Below the pieces are notes generated by a model that worked only from the letters and a program-made list of their open reading frames with translations, was not told where the DNA came from and made no database searches. A stretch of DNA of 64,000 bases from an uncultured Pelagibacteraceae bacterium (GTDB lineage Bacteria > Pseudomonadota > Alphaproteobacteria > Pelagibacterales > Pelagibacteraceae). The stretch's first letter is position 1. Each line of letters opens with the position of its first letter. This document shows positions 27,288 to 37,439 of the stretch, piece by piece. The position numbers and the translations under genes were made by a program. The stretch covers positions 1 through 64,000 of the forward strand of contig CACKJD010000004.1 in NCBI GenBank assembly GCA_902600485.1, given 5' to 3'.

Positions 27288-28049
27288 ATGAACAAAATCA
27301 TATCAGATAAAAATTCTAAATCACAAAAAATTAAATCTTTTTTACTAAAAAAATTAAAAAATAATAAATTAAAAAGTAATTTTTTTATTGTGATTGGAGG
27401 AGACGGATTTATGCTTAAAACATTGAAGAAAAATATAAAAAGTTCAAGAGTTTTTTACGGAATTAACTCTGGTAACTATGGTTTTTTAATGAATAAATTT
27501 TCTTCAAAAAATATAATCAAAAATTTATTTAAAGCTAAAATGATATCAATTTTTCCTTTAGAAATGAAAGTTATAACAAAAAATGGAATATCAAAAAAAT
27601 ATTTGGCTATAAATGAAGTATCTATTTTAAGACAAAGTAGACAAGCCGCATCACTACAAGTTATTTCAGGAAAAAAATACATTATAAAAAAACTGATTTC
27701 AGATGGAATTTTAGTCTCAACACCTGCCGGAAGTACCGCATATAATATGTCAGTTAATGGTCCGATATTAAGTTTAAATTCAAAAAAGTTATCAGTCTCT
27801 CCAATTAGTGCTTTTAGACCTAGAAGGTGGAGTGGTAAAATTATTAGCGATAAATCTATTGTCCAAATTAAAAATTTAAATCCTTTAAAAAGACCAGTTA
27901 GTGCGGTTGCAGATAATATTGAAATACGTAATGCAAAAAGGATAATTATTAAAACAAATAAGAAAATTAAATTTAATCTTTTGTATGATTCTAATCGAAG
28001 TCTTCAAAAGAAAATAAAAATTGAACAATTAAGAAGAGAAATAAATTAA
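27288..28049 (+). CDS. nadK: NAD kinase
   Basis: Phosphorylates NAD+ to NADP+. The ATG at 27288 gives 253 residues; the longer open frame from 27249 would run through the tRNA-Leu gene. The N-terminus NKIISDKNSKSQKIK aligns with the usual alphaproteobacterial start, so the protein is not truncated. The diagnostic GGDG motif is at 37-40, and SDGILVSTPAGSTAYNMSVNGPI is the second conserved block. Three bases separate it from tRNA-Leu upstream, and its stop touches the 3' end of the convergent tRNA-Thr. No room remains for a separate ribosome-binding site outside the tRNA. Confidence 0.95.
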   Translation: MNKIISDKNSKSQKIKSFLLKKLKNNKLKSNFFIVIGGDGFMLKTLKKNIKSSRVFYGINSGNYGFLMNKFSSKNIIKNLFKAKMISIFPLEMKVITKNGISKKYLAINEVSILRQSRQAASLQVISGKKYIIKKLISDGILVSTPAGSTAYNMSVNGPILSLNSKKLSVSPISAFRPRRWSGKIISDKSIVQIKNLNPLKRPVSAVADNIEIRNAKRIIIKTNKKIKFNLLYDSNRSLQKKIKIEQLRREIN

Positions 28050-28125
28050 TGGTGCCCCCGCACGGATTCGAACCGCGGACCTATTGATTACAAATCAATT
28101 GCTCTACCAGCTGAGCTACAAGGGC
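28050..28125 (-). tRNA. tRNA-Thr (anticodon TGT)
   Basis: A 76-base tRNA read on the - strand. The acceptor stem GCCCTTG pairs with CGGGGGC, including two G-T pairs. The D arm has GCTCAGCTGGTAGAGC, the anticodon stem is TTGAT/ATCAA and the loop TTTGTAA gives anticodon TGT. The T arm is GCGGTTCGAATCCGTG-like and CCA is encoded. Its 3' end abuts the nadK stop with no gap. rlmB ends 29 bases upstream and may share its transcript. Confidence 0.97.
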
Positions 28126-28154
28126 ATTGAATGTTTTTTATAATATATTTAATA

Positions 28155-28901
28155 CTAATCAACATTTTTCTTTGCTTTGTTTATATGAAAAAAAACTATT
28201 GATGCACTATTCGATATGTTTAAACTTTCTAAATTTTTATTAATTTTTATTCTTACAAAATAATCAACATATTTTTCGGTCTTTTCATTAAATCCAAAAC
28301 CTTCTGATCCAAATAGAAGAACATTATCACCTTTCCATTCAACCTCTGAAAAATCTTTATTTGCGTGAGAGTCAAAGCCATAAACCCAAAAATTTTTTTC
28401 TCTAAGAAACTTTAAAGTTGTATTAATATTGGATACTTTAAATATATTCATATACTCAATACCTCCACTACTTGCTTTATACATTGTCTTGCTTGTTTCA
28501 GGGTAATGTCTCTCTTTAACTATAATGCCGTCAATTTTAAATGCCAGAGCGCTTCTGATGATTGAACCGATATTTCTTGGATCGGTAACCCCTTGTAGAC
28601 ATATAAAGGTTTTGTTTTTTTTCGATTTAATAAATTCTTTTAAAGATAATTCTTCTAATTTTTCTATTTCTGCAACATAGCCTTGGTGCAAAATATTTTC
28701 ATTTTTGCAATATTTATCTAGCTCCTTCTTAGTTTTGAAATAAACTTTAATATCCTTAAGAAGATTTACCCTGTTGTTTTCCCTATGAATTGTTTTTTTG
28801 CTTTCTTCGGTAAGAAAAAGTTTAATTACTTTTCTATTTGGATTTTTTAAAGCTTCAATAACTGGATGTTTCCCAACGATATAAAAGTTTGAATTTGACA
28901 T
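28155..28901 (-). CDS. rlmB: 23S rRNA 2'-O-methyltransferase, RlmB/TrmH family
   Basis: A 248-residue SPOUT methyltransferase with an N-terminal substrate-binding domain (about 5-75, IVGKHPVIEALKNPNRKV) and a C-terminal knotted domain. SAM-site motifs are LQGVTDPRNIGSIIRSALAF, LLFGSEGFGFNE and LNISNSASIVFFH. RlmB methylates G2251 of 23S rRNA in the peptidyl-transferase P loop; members of this family that modify tRNA G18 are the alternative. tRNA-Thr lies just downstream on the same strand. Confidence 0.88.
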   Translation of the reverse strand: MSNSNFYIVGKHPVIEALKNPNRKVIKLFLTEESKKTIHRENNRVNLLKDIKVYFKTKKELDKYCKNENILHQGYVAEIEKLEELSLKEFIKSKKNKTFICLQGVTDPRNIGSIIRSALAFKIDGIIVKERHYPETSKTMYKASSGGIEYMNIFKVSNINTTLKFLREKNFWVYGFDSHANKDFSEVEWKGDNVLLFGSEGFGFNEKTEKYVDYFVRIKINKNLESLNISNSASIVFFHINKAKKNVD

Positions 28902-28960
28902 TATTTTCCTTAATTTTACTTAATTTTTTAGTCATTTTCTTGTTATTTCTCATATTGCAT

Positions 28961-29013
28961 TTGTTCAATAAAAATATATAAAACCCCTGTTGTTTAAAGC
29001 TTTAATTGAACAA
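28961..29013. repeat. Nested palindromes upstream of tRNA-Tyr
   Basis: A perfect nine-base inverted repeat, TTGTTCAAT (28961-28969) and ATTGAACAA (29005-29013), encloses 35 bases. Within it lies a 12-base perfect palindrome TTAAAGCTTTAA (28994-29005). The right arm overlaps the -35 box proposed for the tRNA-Tyr promoter. The layout could bind a dimeric regulator or form a transcript structure if transcription starts upstream. Confidence 0.6.
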
Positions 29014-29033
29014 GGTGACGCAACTCCTATTAT
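29006..29033 (+). promoter_or_regulatory. Candidate promoter of the tRNA-Tyr/tuf/rpoBC region
   Basis: TTGAAC (29006-29011) and TATTAT (29028-29033) are separated by 16 bases. The expected start falls at about 29039-29041, that is at the mature 5' base of tRNA-Tyr (29040). It is the best promoter match in the gap before this long + strand block. Confidence 0.5.
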
Positions 29034-29039
29034 TCAGTA

Positions 29040-29125
<86 letters not shown>

Positions 29126-29168
29126 TTCTATTGAAGATTTAAATAACTTGGAGTATTAACTTGGTTAC

Positions 29169-29242
29169 GCGGGTGTAGTTCAATGGTAGAACGCTAGCCT
29201 TCCAAGCTGGATGTAAGGGTTCGATTCCCTTTACCCGCTCCA
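29169..29242 (+). tRNA. tRNA-Gly (anticodon TCC)
   Basis: A 74-base tRNA. The acceptor stem GCGGGTG pairs with TACCCGC, the anticodon stem is CTAGC/GCTGG and the loop CTTCCAA gives anticodon TCC. The T arm contains GGTTCGATTCC and CCA is encoded. It lies 43 bases after tRNA-Tyr and 36 before tuf, probably in one transcript. Confidence 0.97.
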
Positions 29243-29278
29243 AAATATTAAAAAATATTAAAGTGAGGTAAAATAGTA

Positions 29279-30469
29279 ATGTCGAAGGAAAAATTTAATA
29301 GGTCCAAACCACATTGTAACATTGGTACAATTGGCCATGTAGACCATGGTAAAACAACACTAACTGCTGCGATAACAAAAGTATTATCGGAGACTGGTGG
29401 AGCTCAATTTACTGCATATGATCAAATTGATAAAGCTCCAGAGGAGAAAGAAAGAGGAATTACAATTTCAACTGCTCATGTTGAATATGAAACTGAAAAA
29501 AGGCATTACGCTCATGTAGACTGCCCAGGTCACGCCGACTATGTCAAAAACATGATCACAGGAGCAGCACAAATGGATGGTGCAATTTTAGTTGTAAATG
29601 CTGCTGACGGTCCAATGCCTCAAACTAGAGAACATATTCTTTTAGCTAGACAGGTTGGTGTACCAGCGATTGTAGTATTTTTAAACAAAGTTGACCAAGT
29701 AAAAGATAAAGAGTTAATTGAACTTGTGGAAGAAGAGATAAAAGAATTACTAACTTCTTATAAGTTCCCTGGAGACAAAACTCCAATTATCAAGGGTTCA
29801 GCTTTAGCAGCTGTTGAAGGCAAAGATGAAGAAATTGGAAAAAAAGCTATCATGGACTTAATGAAAGCTGTAGACGAACATATTCCACAACCTGACAGAC
29901 CTAAGGACAAACCTTTCTTGATGCCAGTGGAGGACGTATTTTCAATTTCGGGAAGAGGTACAGTTGTAACTGGTAGAGTTGAACAAGGTGTTGTGAAAAC
30001 AGGTGAAGAAATCGAAATTGTTGGAATTAGAGACACAAAAAAAACAGTTTGTACTGGTGTTGAAATGTTTAGAAAAATCTTAGATACTGGTGAAGCTGGT
30101 GATAACATTGGTGCTCTTTTAAGAGGTGTTGAAAGAACAGATGTAGAGAGAGGACAAGTTTTGGCGAAACCTGGATCTGTTACTCCACACACTGAATTTG
30201 AAGCACAAGCATATGTTTTGAAAAAAGAAGAGGGTGGAAGACATACACCTTTCTTCACTAAATATAGGCCTCAATTTTATTTTAGAACAACCGATGTCAC
30301 TGGAGAAGTGGAGCTACCTTCAGGCACAGAAATGGTAATGCCTGGTGACGATGCTAAGTTTACAGTAAAATTAATTACACCTATTGCTATGAGTGAAAAA
30401 TTAAATTTTGCTATCCGTGAAGGTGGTAAAACAGTAGGTGCAGGAGTAGTGACAAAGATAATTAAGTAA
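29279..30469 (+). CDS. tuf: Elongation factor Tu
   Basis: EF-Tu delivers aminoacyl-tRNA to the ribosome as a GTP complex. The 396-residue protein has the full three-domain layout. The P-loop GHVDHGKT is at 19-26, ERGITI marks switch [14 protein letters not shown] is the G3/switch II region and NKVD is G4. GTGAGG about nine bases before the ATG is a good ribosome-binding site. It sits between tRNA-Gly and tRNA-Trp, the tufB-like position. No second copy is next to fusA in this window. Confidence 0.99.
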   Translation: MSKEKFNRSKPHCNIGTIGHVDHGKTTLTAAITKVLSETGGAQFTAYDQIDKAPEEKERGITISTAHVEYETEKRHYAHVDCPGHADYVKNMITGAAQMDGAILVVNAADGPMPQTREHILLARQVGVPAIVVFLNKVDQVKDKELIELVEEEIKELLTSYKFPGDKTPIIKGSALAAVEGKDEEIGKKAIMDLMKAVDEHIPQPDRPKDKPFLMPVEDVFSISGRGTVVTGRVEQGVVKTGEEIEIVGIRDTKKTVCTGVEMFRKILDTGEAGDNIGALLRGVERTDVERGQVLAKPGSVTPHTEFEAQAYVLKKEEGGRHTPFFTKYRPQFYFRTTDVTGEVELPSGTEMVMPGDDAKFTVKLITPIAMSEKLNFAIREGGKTVGAGVVTKIIK

Positions 30470-30477
30470 GCTACCAT

Positions 30478-30553
30478 AGGAGTGTAGCTCAATTGGTAGA
30501 GCGCCGGTCTCCAAAACCGGAGGTTGGGGGTTCAAGTCCCTCCGCTCCTGCCA
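30478..30553 (+). tRNA. tRNA-Trp (anticodon CCA)
   Basis: A 76-base tRNA. The acceptor stem AGGAGTG pairs with CGCTCCT, the anticodon stem is CCGGT/ACCGG and the loop CTCCAAA gives anticodon CCA. The discriminator is G and CCA is encoded. It lies eight bases after tuf and 14 before secE, so it must be cut out of a longer mRNA. Confidence 0.98.
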
Positions 30554-30567
30554 GATTAAATGAAATT

Positions 30568-30759
30568 ATGAAAAACCCTATCAAATTTTTGCAAGATGTT
30601 AAACAAGAGGCTTTTAAGGTTACTTGGCCTACTGGTAAAGAAACTTTACAAGGAACTCTTATGGTAGCAGCTATGGCTATAATAGCCTCTATTTTTTTCT
30701 TGTTATTAGACCAACTTTTCCAATTTATTTTAGGAATAATACTTAAGACAGGATTTTAA
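30568..30759 (+). CDS. secE: Preprotein translocase subunit SecE
   Basis: A 63-residue SecE of the short, single-membrane-span type. I place the start at the ATG at 30568 (MKNPIKFLQDVKQEAFKVTWPT); an open frame extending back to 30493 would lie inside tRNA-Trp. The amphipathic segment with VTWPTGKET precedes one hydrophobic helix (about 31-58). SecE clamps SecY in the translocon. Its stop overlaps the nusG start by one base. Confidence 0.95.
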   Translation: MKNPIKFLQDVKQEAFKVTWPTGKETLQGTLMVAAMAIIASIFFLLLDQLFQFILGIILKTGF

Positions 30760-31289
30760 TGAAAAATTGGTACATAGTTCAGTCACACTCAAGCTTTGAA
30801 AATAAGGTAGCTCAATTAATCAAAGAGGAGGCTGATAAGGCAAAAATATCTGACAAAATAGAGGAAATAGTTGTTCCAACTCACGATGTTACTGAAGTTA
30901 AGAGAGGTAAAAGAGTTCAAAGAAAAAAAAAGTATTTTCCAGGATATGTGCTAATAAAGAGCGAAATGAATGATAATATTTATCATATGATCAAAAATAT
31001 TAAAAAAGTTAGTGGATTTTTAGGTACTAAAGGTATTCCAGTTCCCGTATCTGATAAAGAAATAGAAAAAATTTTAGGTCAAATGAAAGACGGCGTTGCA
31101 CAACCTAAATCTACAATTGATTATTCTGTAGGTGAAAAGGTTCAAGTTGTTGATGGTCCTTTTGCTTCTTTCTCAGGATTAATTGAGGATATAGACGAGG
31201 ACAAACTTAGAGTTAAAGTTTCAGTATCAATTTTTGGTAGACCAACACCAGTTGATCTAGAGTTTAACCAAATAGAAAAGGCAAGCTAA
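30759..31289 (+). CDS. nusG: Transcription termination/antitermination factor NusG
   Basis: NusG (176 residues) binds RNA polymerase and links it to Rho or the ribosome. The N-terminal NGN domain begins [18 protein letters not shown] and includes [12 protein letters not shown]. The C-terminal KOW domain contains [16 protein letters not shown] (about 125-141). One-base overlaps with secE and rplK couple it to both neighbours. Confidence 0.98.
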   Translation: MKNWYIVQSHSSFENKVAQLIKEEADKAKISDKIEEIVVPTHDVTEVKRGKRVQRKKKYFPGYVLIKSEMNDNIYHMIKNIKKVSGFLGTKGIPVPVSDKEIEKILGQMKDGVAQPKSTIDYSVGEKVQVVDGPFASFSGLIEDIDEDKLRVKVSVSIFGRPTPVDLEFNQIEKAS

Positions 31290-31717
31290 TGGCAAAAAAA
31301 GAAATAAGTGGTTATGTAAAATTACAAATTAAAGGTGGTCAGGCTAATCCAGCACCACCAGTCGGGCCTGCATTAGGTCAAAGAGGTATTAACATTATGG
31401 AATTCTGCAAAGCATTTAATGATAAAACTAAAAATTTTATGGGCAAACCTGTCCCAGTAATCATAACTGTCTATAAAGATAAAAAATTCGACTTTGTAAT
31501 AAAGTCACCTCCAGCTTCACATTTTATTAAAGAAGCAGCAAAACTTAAAAGTGGATCACAAGAACCAGGAAGAAATATTGTAGCTTCCATAACAAAAAAA
31601 CAAGCTGAGGAAATAGCAAAGAAAAAAATGGAAGATCTTAACGCTCATGATATTGATGAAGCAGTTAAAATTATTGCTGGTTCAGCTAGATCTATGGGTA
31701 TAGAGGTAAAAGATTAA
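31289..31717 (+). CDS. rplK: 50S ribosomal protein L11
   Basis: L11 (142 residues) shapes the GTPase-associated centre on 23S rRNA. The conserved N-terminal domain shows [34 protein letters not shown], and the C-terminal RNA-binding domain ends [17 protein letters not shown] and [10 protein letters not shown]. It overlaps nusG and rplA by one base each. Confidence 0.98.
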   Translation: MAKKEISGYVKLQIKGGQANPAPPVGPALGQRGINIMEFCKAFNDKTKNFMGKPVPVIITVYKDKKFDFVIKSPPASHFIKEAAKLKSGSQEPGRNIVASITKKQAEEIAKKKMEDLNAHDIDEAVKIIAGSARSMGIEVKD

Positions 31718-32406
31718 TGAGTTCAAAAAGATTTAAAAAACTACCTGAGAATACTAAAATTGAAAAACCTGACACTATAGATAAATTAATTCCAGTTGTA
31801 AAAAAAAATTGCACTACTAAATTTGATGAGTCTATCGATTTAAGTATTTTAATAAATAATAAACAAAAAAAGAATGAAATTAATATCAGAACTGCTGTAA
31901 ATCTTCCAAGTGGAACTGGAAAGAATATTAAAGTTGCAGTTGTTGTAGAAGACGATAAACAAAAAGATGCAAGGGAATCAGGAGCTGACATAGTAGGTGG
32001 AGACGATCTAATTGAAAAAATCAAAAATGGTGAATTAAATTTTGAAAAATTAATTTGCTCAACATCTATGATGCTCAAACTTTCAAAACTTGGTAAAATT
32101 CTCGGACCAAAAGGACTAATGCCCAATCCTAAATTAGGCACAGTTACAGACGATATAAAATCAGCTGTTAAAAACGCTAAAGCTGGTCAAATAGAACTTA
32201 AAAATGATAAAGATGGAAACATAGGATTAAGTTTTGGAAAAAAATCTTTTTCTGATGACAACTTAATCAAAAATTTTAATACTGTCCTAGATACTCTTGA
32301 GAAAGAAAAGTCAAATTTAACTATTAAAGGTGACTTAATAAGAAATATTTTTGTAACTTCTACTATGGGAGTTGCTTATAAAGTGAAATTAGGAAAGAAT
32401 TTTTAA
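31717..32406 (+). CDS. rplA: 50S ribosomal protein L1
   Basis: L1 (229 residues) forms the L1 stalk that guides deacylated tRNA out of the ribosome and, in E. coli, represses its own operon by binding the mRNA. The signature GPKGLMPNPKLGTVT is present, with ADIVGGDDLIEKI in the central domain. It overlaps rplK by one base. Only two bases precede rplJ. Confidence 0.98.
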   Translation: MSSKRFKKLPENTKIEKPDTIDKLIPVVKKNCTTKFDESIDLSILINNKQKKNEINIRTAVNLPSGTGKNIKVAVVVEDDKQKDARESGADIVGGDDLIEKIKNGELNFEKLICSTSMMLKLSKLGKILGPKGLMPNPKLGTVTDDIKSAVKNAKAGQIELKNDKDGNIGLSFGKKSFSDDNLIKNFNTVLDTLEKEKSNLTIKGDLIRNIFVTSTMGVAYKVKLGKNF

Positions 32407-32408
32407 TT

Positions 32409-32918
32409 ATGATAAGTAAAGAAAAAAAACAATCATATATAAAAGAAATGACTACTCAGTTTGATAAATCTGAAGCAGTAATAGTCGCTCATTATCAAGG
32501 TTTAACCGTTAAACAATTAGATGAATTAAGAAAAAAAATGAGAGAGCATGGTATTCAATTCAAAATTACTAAAAATAGAATTACCAAATTAGCATTAGAA
32601 AAAACTAGGTGTAAAGAATTATCCAAATTGTTTACTGGTCCTACAGCTGTTGCTTTATCATCTGATGCAATTACCTCAGCTAAGATATTAACTAATTTTT
32701 CAAAAGAAAATTCTAATCTAAAAATCCTTGGTGGAATCATGGGCGAGGATATTTTGGATGTTACTGGAGTACAAAATGTTGCTACTTTGCCATCCTTAGA
32801 TGAAGCAAGAGCGAAAATAGTAGGAATATTGAGGTCTCCCGCGCAAAAAATCGCAAGTATTTTACTTGCGCCAGCCTCAAAAATCGCTATTTTAGCGCTC
32901 GAAAAATCAAAAAAATAA
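32409..32918 (+). CDS. rplJ: 50S ribosomal protein L10
   Basis: L10 (169 residues) anchors L7/L12 dimers to the ribosome. The N-terminal RNA-binding half includes [20 protein letters not shown] and the KITKNR segment; the C-terminal helix that binds L7/L12 follows residue 135. It starts two bases after rplA, so the long leader that lets L10 autoregulate in E. coli cannot lie between these genes. Confidence 0.97.
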   Translation: MISKEKKQSYIKEMTTQFDKSEAVIVAHYQGLTVKQLDELRKKMREHGIQFKITKNRITKLALEKTRCKELSKLFTGPTAVALSSDAITSAKILTNFSKENSNLKILGGIMGEDILDVTGVQNVATLPSLDEARAKIVGILRSPAQKIASILLAPASKIAILALEKSKK

Positions 32919-32931
32919 CCTTGGAAGAAGT

Positions 32932-33306
32932 ATGGCAGATCTAAATAAAATCATTGATGAACTATCGAACCTTACTGTTGTTGAAGCAGCAGAATTATCT
33001 AAACAATTAGAGGAAAAATGGGGAGTTACAGCAGCAGCAGCAGTTGCAGCACCTGCTGCAGGAGCAGTAGCTGGTGGCGCACCTGCAGAAGAGAAAGATG
33101 AATTTACAATTGTATTAGCTTCAGCAGGAGACAAAAAAATTAATGTAATTAAGGAAGTTAGAGCAATTACGACATTGGGCTTAAAAGAAGCAAAGGATTT
33201 AGTTGAAGGAGCACCTAAAGAAATTAAATCTGGCGTAAACAAAAAAGATGCTGAAGAGATGAAGAAAAAACTCGAAGCAGCTGGCGCAAAAGTAGAACTT
33301 AAGTAA
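32932..33306 (+). CDS. rplL: 50S ribosomal protein L7/L12
   Basis: L7/L12 (124 residues) forms the multi-copy stalk that recruits translation GTPases. The N-terminal dimerisation domain (1-35) is followed by an Ala/Gly/Pro-rich hinge (about 38-55) and a C-terminal domain with [26 protein letters not shown] before the ATG is a good ribosome-binding site. A hairpin lies between it and rpoB. Confidence 0.98.
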   Translation: MADLNKIIDELSNLTVVEAAELSKQLEEKWGVTAAAAVAAPAAGAVAGGAPAEEKDEFTIVLASAGDKKINVIKEVRAITTLGLKEAKDLVEGAPKEIKSGVNKKDAEEMKKKLEAAGAKVELK

Positions 33307-33322
33307 ATAAAATTTAAATAGG

Positions 33323-33344
33323 CTGTTAATTTAGTTATTAACAG
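33323..33344 (+). promoter_or_regulatory. Perfect hairpin between rplL and rpoB
   Basis: CTGTTAAT (33323-33330) and ATTAACAG (33337-33344) form a perfect eight-base stem with a six-base loop. It ends three bases before AGGA, the likely rpoB ribosome-binding site. No T-run follows, so it is more likely a processing or translational-control site than a terminator. In E. coli the same gap carries an attenuator and an RNase III site. Confidence 0.6.
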
Positions 33345-33354
33345 TTAGGACTTG

Positions 33355-36300
33355 ATGCAATTATCTTTTACTAAAAAGAAAAATATTAGAAAAAATTTCG
33401 GAAAATTAAAAGAAGGTCTATCTATACCTAACCTAATTGAAGTTCAAAAAAACTCTTATAAAGAACTTACTGAGTTTAAAGCTGATGTAGACCAACAATT
33501 TGTAAAAGGTTTTGATAGAGTTTTTAAGAGTATTTTTCCAATTGAGGATTTAAATGATAAAGCAACTCTCGAATATGTGAGTTATAAACTTGAGAAACCT
33601 AAATTTGATGTTGAGGAATGTATACAAAGAGGCTTAACTTATTCGTCTGCATTAAAATGTAATTTGAGACTTGTTGTTTATGAAATAAACCAAGATAATA
33701 ATACTAAAGATATACTATCTGCCAAAGAGCAAGAAGTATATATGGGCGAAGTTCCAATGATGACTAATAGTGGAACTTTTATAACAAACGGAGTTCAAAG
33801 AGTTGTTGTAAATCAAATGCACAGAAGTCCAGGTGTATTTTTTGACCATGATAAAGGCAAATCTCATGCTAGTGGTAAATTATTATTTAATTGTAGAGTA
33901 ATTCCTAATAGAGGTTCTTGGCTTGATTTTGAATTTGATGTCAAAGATTTATTATATTTTAGAGTAGATAGAAAAAAGAAAATTTTAGTATCAACATTAT
34001 TGTTAGCTTTAGGATTTAATAAATCCGATATGATAAATGAATTTTATGATAAGGAAGTTTATAATTTTGATAGTAAATCAAAAAAATGGAAAACAAAGTT
34101 TAACCCTGAAAACTATAAGTCCAAAAATTTTTCTGAGGAAATAATTGATGCAAGATCAAATAAGGTAATTATTAAAAAAGGTGAAAAAATAAATTATTTA
34201 AAAGCAAAAAAGCTACATTCTGATGGTTTGAAAGAAATTATCGTATCTAGTGAGTTTTTATTTGGAAAATATTTAACTAAACAATTTATATTAGGTGAAG
34301 ATACATTTAAAATTGGAACCGAATTGAATGAAACTATAGTAAATAAAGTTATTGAGCAGAATATTACAACTATTGAAACCGCTTATACAAATTCTATAAA
34401 TAAAGGTCCTTATTTATTACAAACATTGTTTAATGACAAAAATGAGAATAAAAATGATGCGATAAATGAAATTTACAAAGTGCTTAGACCTGGGGAGCCA
34501 CCAACTATTGATATAGCCTCTCAAATTTTTAATAACTTATTTTTTAGTTCAGATAGATATGATTTATCTGATGTGGGAAGAGTAAAATTAAATTCTAGAT
34601 TAAATCTTAACTGCTCAGATAAAATTACAATACTAAGAAACGATGACATCATTTCAATAATTAAAAAAATGTTAGACCTAAGAGATGGTAAAGATGAGGT
34701 TGATGACATAGACCATTTAGGAAATAGAAGAGTTAGATCGGTGGGCGAGCTTGTAGAGAACCAAGCGAGAATTGGTGTTTACAGAATGGAAAGGGCAATT
34801 AAAGAAAAAATGACAACTTTAGATGTAGAGTCCGCCATGCCACAAGATTTAATAAATGCAAAACCTTTAACAATTTCATTAAAAGACTTTTTCGCAACTT
34901 CTCAACTTTCTCAATTCATGGATCAAACAAATCCACTGTCTGAAATAACTCATAAAAGAAGGGTTTCTGCTTTAGGCCCTGGTGGTTTGACAAGAGAGAG
35001 AGCTGGTTTTGAAGTTAGAGATGTTCATCCTACTCACTATGGCAGAATATGCCCTATAGAAACTCCAGAGGGACCTAATATTGGTTTAATTAATAGTTTG
35101 TCAACTTACTCAAAAATTAACAAATATGGTTTTATAGAGTCACCATACAGAAAGGTAATTGAAGGCGTTGTACAAGACAAGATAGAATATTTGTCAGCAA
35201 TGGAGGAAACAAAATATACAATTGCCCAAGCTAACTCAAAAATTGACAAAAATGGAAAATTAACAGAGGATTTAGTTTCAAGCAGACAAAATTTAAATTT
35301 CATATTATCTAAACCTGAAAATATCGATTACATTGATGTTTCCCCAAAACAGTTAGTTTCAGTAGCTGCATCATTGATACCATTTTTAGAGAACGATGAT
35401 GCAAATAGAGCTTTAATGGGATCTAATATGATGAGACAAGCTGTGCCTTTGCTTAAACCAGAATCTCCTCTAGTTGGAACGGGGATAGAAAGCGATGTTG
35501 CTTTAGATTCTGGAGTAACTATTGTAGCAAAAAGAGATGGTATAGTTGATAAAATTGATGGAAAAAGAATAGTAATAAAAGCAACTAGTGAAACAGATTA
35601 TTCAAAATCTGGTGTAGATATTTACAATCTACAAAAATTTAAAAGATCGAACCAAAATACTTGTATTAACCAAAAACCACTAGTTAGAGTTGGTGACAAG
35701 GTTAAGAGTGGAGATATAATTGCAGACGGCCCATCTACTAAAATTGGTGAATTAGCATTAGGCAAAAATGTAACAGTAGCATTCATGCCTTGGCAAGGTT
35801 ACAACTTTGAAGATTCAATTTTAATTTCTGAGAGATGTGTAACAGACGATGTATTTACTTCAGTCCATATTGAAGAGTATGAGGTAATGGCAAGGGACAC
35901 AAAACTTGGAGAGGAAGACATAACAAGAGATATACCCAATGTTAATGAGGAAGCATTAAAAAACTTAGACGAGTCAGGTATTGTTTATATAGGTGCAGAG
36001 GTAAAACCAGGAGATATATTAGTTGGTAAAGTCACTCCTAAAGGTGATACTGCTTCAGGTCCTGAAGAAAAATTATTAAGATCAATTTTTGGTGAAAAAG
36101 CTATTGATGTAACAGATACATCATTAAAGATGCCTAGCGGTAGTGGTGGCACAGTAATTGATGTAAGAGTGTTTAACCGACATGGAATTGAAAAGGACGA
36201 AAGATCAATTACTATCGAAAGAGCAGAAATTGATTTAGTACAACAAGATAGAATAGTCGAAGAAGAAATTCTAAATAGAAGTATAAAACAAAGAGCGCTA

Positions 36301-37437
36301 CAAATTTTAACTGGCTTTAAGCTACCTAAAAAAATCAAAAATTTAAATCAAGGTACTGAAATTAATCAAGAAAATATATCTGACCTATCTAGTGCTGATA
36401 TTTTTAAAATTGATTTAGATGATACAAAAAAAAATGAAATTTTAAATAAACTTAAAGAACAATTCGATAATGCAAGTTTGGATATTAAAGAAAGATTTGA
36501 AGATAAAGTTTTAAAAATTAGACAAGGTGACGATCTTTTACCAAGTGTAATGAAAATGGTAAAAGTATTTGTTGCGATTAAAAGAAGATTGAGACCTGGA
36601 GACAAAATGTCTGGAAGACATGGAAACAAAGGTGTTGTTAGTAAAATCGTGCCAGTAGAGGATATGCCTTATAGACAAAATGGTAAACCCGTTGATATTG
36701 TATTAAACCCATTAGGTGTTCCAAGCAGGATGAACGTTGGTCAAATTCTAGAAACTCATTTAGGCTGGGCATGTACAGAGTTAGGCGACAAACTAAAATC
36801 CTTAATTTATGAAAATCAAAAAAAATTAGAGTTAACCTCAAAAATTAAGGAATTTCTGAAATCTGTTTATGGTCAAGAAATACTTGGAGATTCAATAGAA
36901 AAATTATCTAAGAATGAATTTTCTGATCTTTGTGAAAATTTAATGAATGGTGTACCTATATCAACTCCAGTATTCGATGGCGCGAAGGAAAGAGACGTGA
37001 CTGAGATGCTTGATTTAGCAAAGTTACCTAAATCAGGCCAAACAGAACTCTGGGATGGAAGAACTGGTGAGAAATTTGATAGACCTGTAACTGTTGGTAC
37101 AATTTATATGTTAAAACTCCACCACTTAGTTGAGGATAAAATACATGCAAGATCTACAGGTCCTTACAGTCTCGTTACTCAACAACCTCTAGGAGGAAAA
37201 GCACAACTTGGAGGTCAGAGATTTGGCGAGATGGAAGTGTGGGCACTAGAAGCTTATGGTGCTTCTTATACTCTTCAAGAAATTTTAACTGTGAAATCAG
37301 ATGACGTTGCTGGTAGGGTTAAAGTTTATGAAACTATAGTCAAAGGTGAGGAAAACTTTGAGTCTGGTATACCAGAATCCTTTAATGTTCTAGTCAAAGA
37401 AATAAAATCTCTTGCATTAAACGTGGAGCTTAACTAA
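33355..37437 (+). CDS. rpoB: DNA-directed RNA polymerase subunit beta
   Basis: The beta subunit (1360 residues from the ATG at 33355; an in-frame TTG sits just before it). Conserved blocks include the rifampicin region [77 protein letters not shown] and the C-terminal [23 protein letters not shown]. It is separated from rpoC by a small cytochrome c gene, an unusual arrangement, with two-base gaps on either side of the insert. Confidence 0.99.
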   Translation: MQLSFTKKKNIRKNFGKLKEGLSIPNLIEVQKNSYKELTEFKADVDQQFVKGFDRVFKSIFPIEDLNDKATLEYVSYKLEKPKFDVEECIQRGLTYSSALKCNLRLVVYEINQDNNTKDILSAKEQEVYMGEVPMMTNSGTFITNGVQRVVVNQMHRSPGVFFDHDKGKSHASGKLLFNCRVIPNRGSWLDFEFDVKDLLYFRVDRKKKILVSTLLLALGFNKSDMINEFYDKEVYNFDSKSKKWKTKFNPENYKSKNFSEEIIDARSNKVIIKKGEKINYLKAKKLHSDGLKEIIVSSEFLFGKYLTKQFILGEDTFKIGTELNETIVNKVIEQNITTIETAYTNSINKGPYLLQTLFNDKNENKNDAINEIYKVLRPGEPPTIDIASQIFNNLFFSSDRYDLSDVGRVKLNSRLNLNCSDKITILRNDDIISIIKKMLDLRDGKDEVDDIDHLGNRRVRSVGELVENQARIGVYRMERAIKEKMTTLDVESAMPQDLINAKPLTISLKDFFATSQLSQFMDQTNPLSEITHKRRVSALGPGGLTRERAGFEVRDVHPTHYGRICPIETPEGPNIGLINSLSTYSKINKYGFIESPYRKVIEGVVQDKIEYLSAMEETKYTIAQANSKIDKNGKLTEDLVSSRQNLNFILSKPENIDYIDVSPKQLVSVAASLIPFLENDDANRALMGSNMMRQAVPLLKPESPLVGTGIESDVALDSGVTIVAKRDGIVDKIDGKRIVIKATSETDYSKSGVDIYNLQKFKRSNQNTCINQKPLVRVGDKVKSGDIIADGPSTKIGELALGKNVTVAFMPWQGYNFEDSILISERCVTDDVFTSVHIEEYEVMARDTKLGEEDITRDIPNVNEEALKNLDESGIVYIGAEVKPGDILVGKVTPKGDTASGPEEKLLRSIFGEKAIDVTDTSLKMPSGSGGTVIDVRVFNRHGIEKDERSITIERAEIDLVQQDRIVEEEILNRSIKQRALQILTGFKLPKKIKNLNQGTEINQENISDLSSADIFKIDLDDTKKNEILNKLKEQFDNASLDIKERFEDKVLKIRQGDDLLPSVMKMVKVFVAIKRRLRPGDKMSGRHGNKGVVSKIVPVEDMPYRQNGKPVDIVLNPLGVPSRMNVGQILETHLGWACTELGDKLKSLIYENQKKLELTSKIKEFLKSVYGQEILGDSIEKLSKNEFSDLCENLMNGVPISTPVFDGAKERDVTEMLDLAKLPKSGQTELWDGRTGEKFDRPVTVGTIYMLKLHHLVEDKIHARSTGPYSLVTQQPLGGKAQLGGQRFGEMEVWALEAYGASYTLQEILTVKSDDVAGRVKVYETIVKGEENFESGIPESFNVLVKEIKSLALNVELN

Positions 37438-37439
37438 TT

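Noticed and set aside
29758..30258. 166-codon open frame antisense to tuf
   Set aside because: It mirrors the codon pattern of tuf, has no family resemblance and no ribosome-binding site.
30493..30567. N-terminal extension of SecE into tRNA-Trp
   Set aside because: The extra 25 residues are translated tRNA sequence; SecE homologues start near the ATG at 30568.
31692..32141. 149-codon open frame antisense to rplA
   Set aside because: It lies wholly opposite a ribosomal protein gene and shows no recognisable domain.
35985..36338. 117-codon open frame antisense to rpoB
   Set aside because: A shadow of a strongly conserved coding region with no features of its own.
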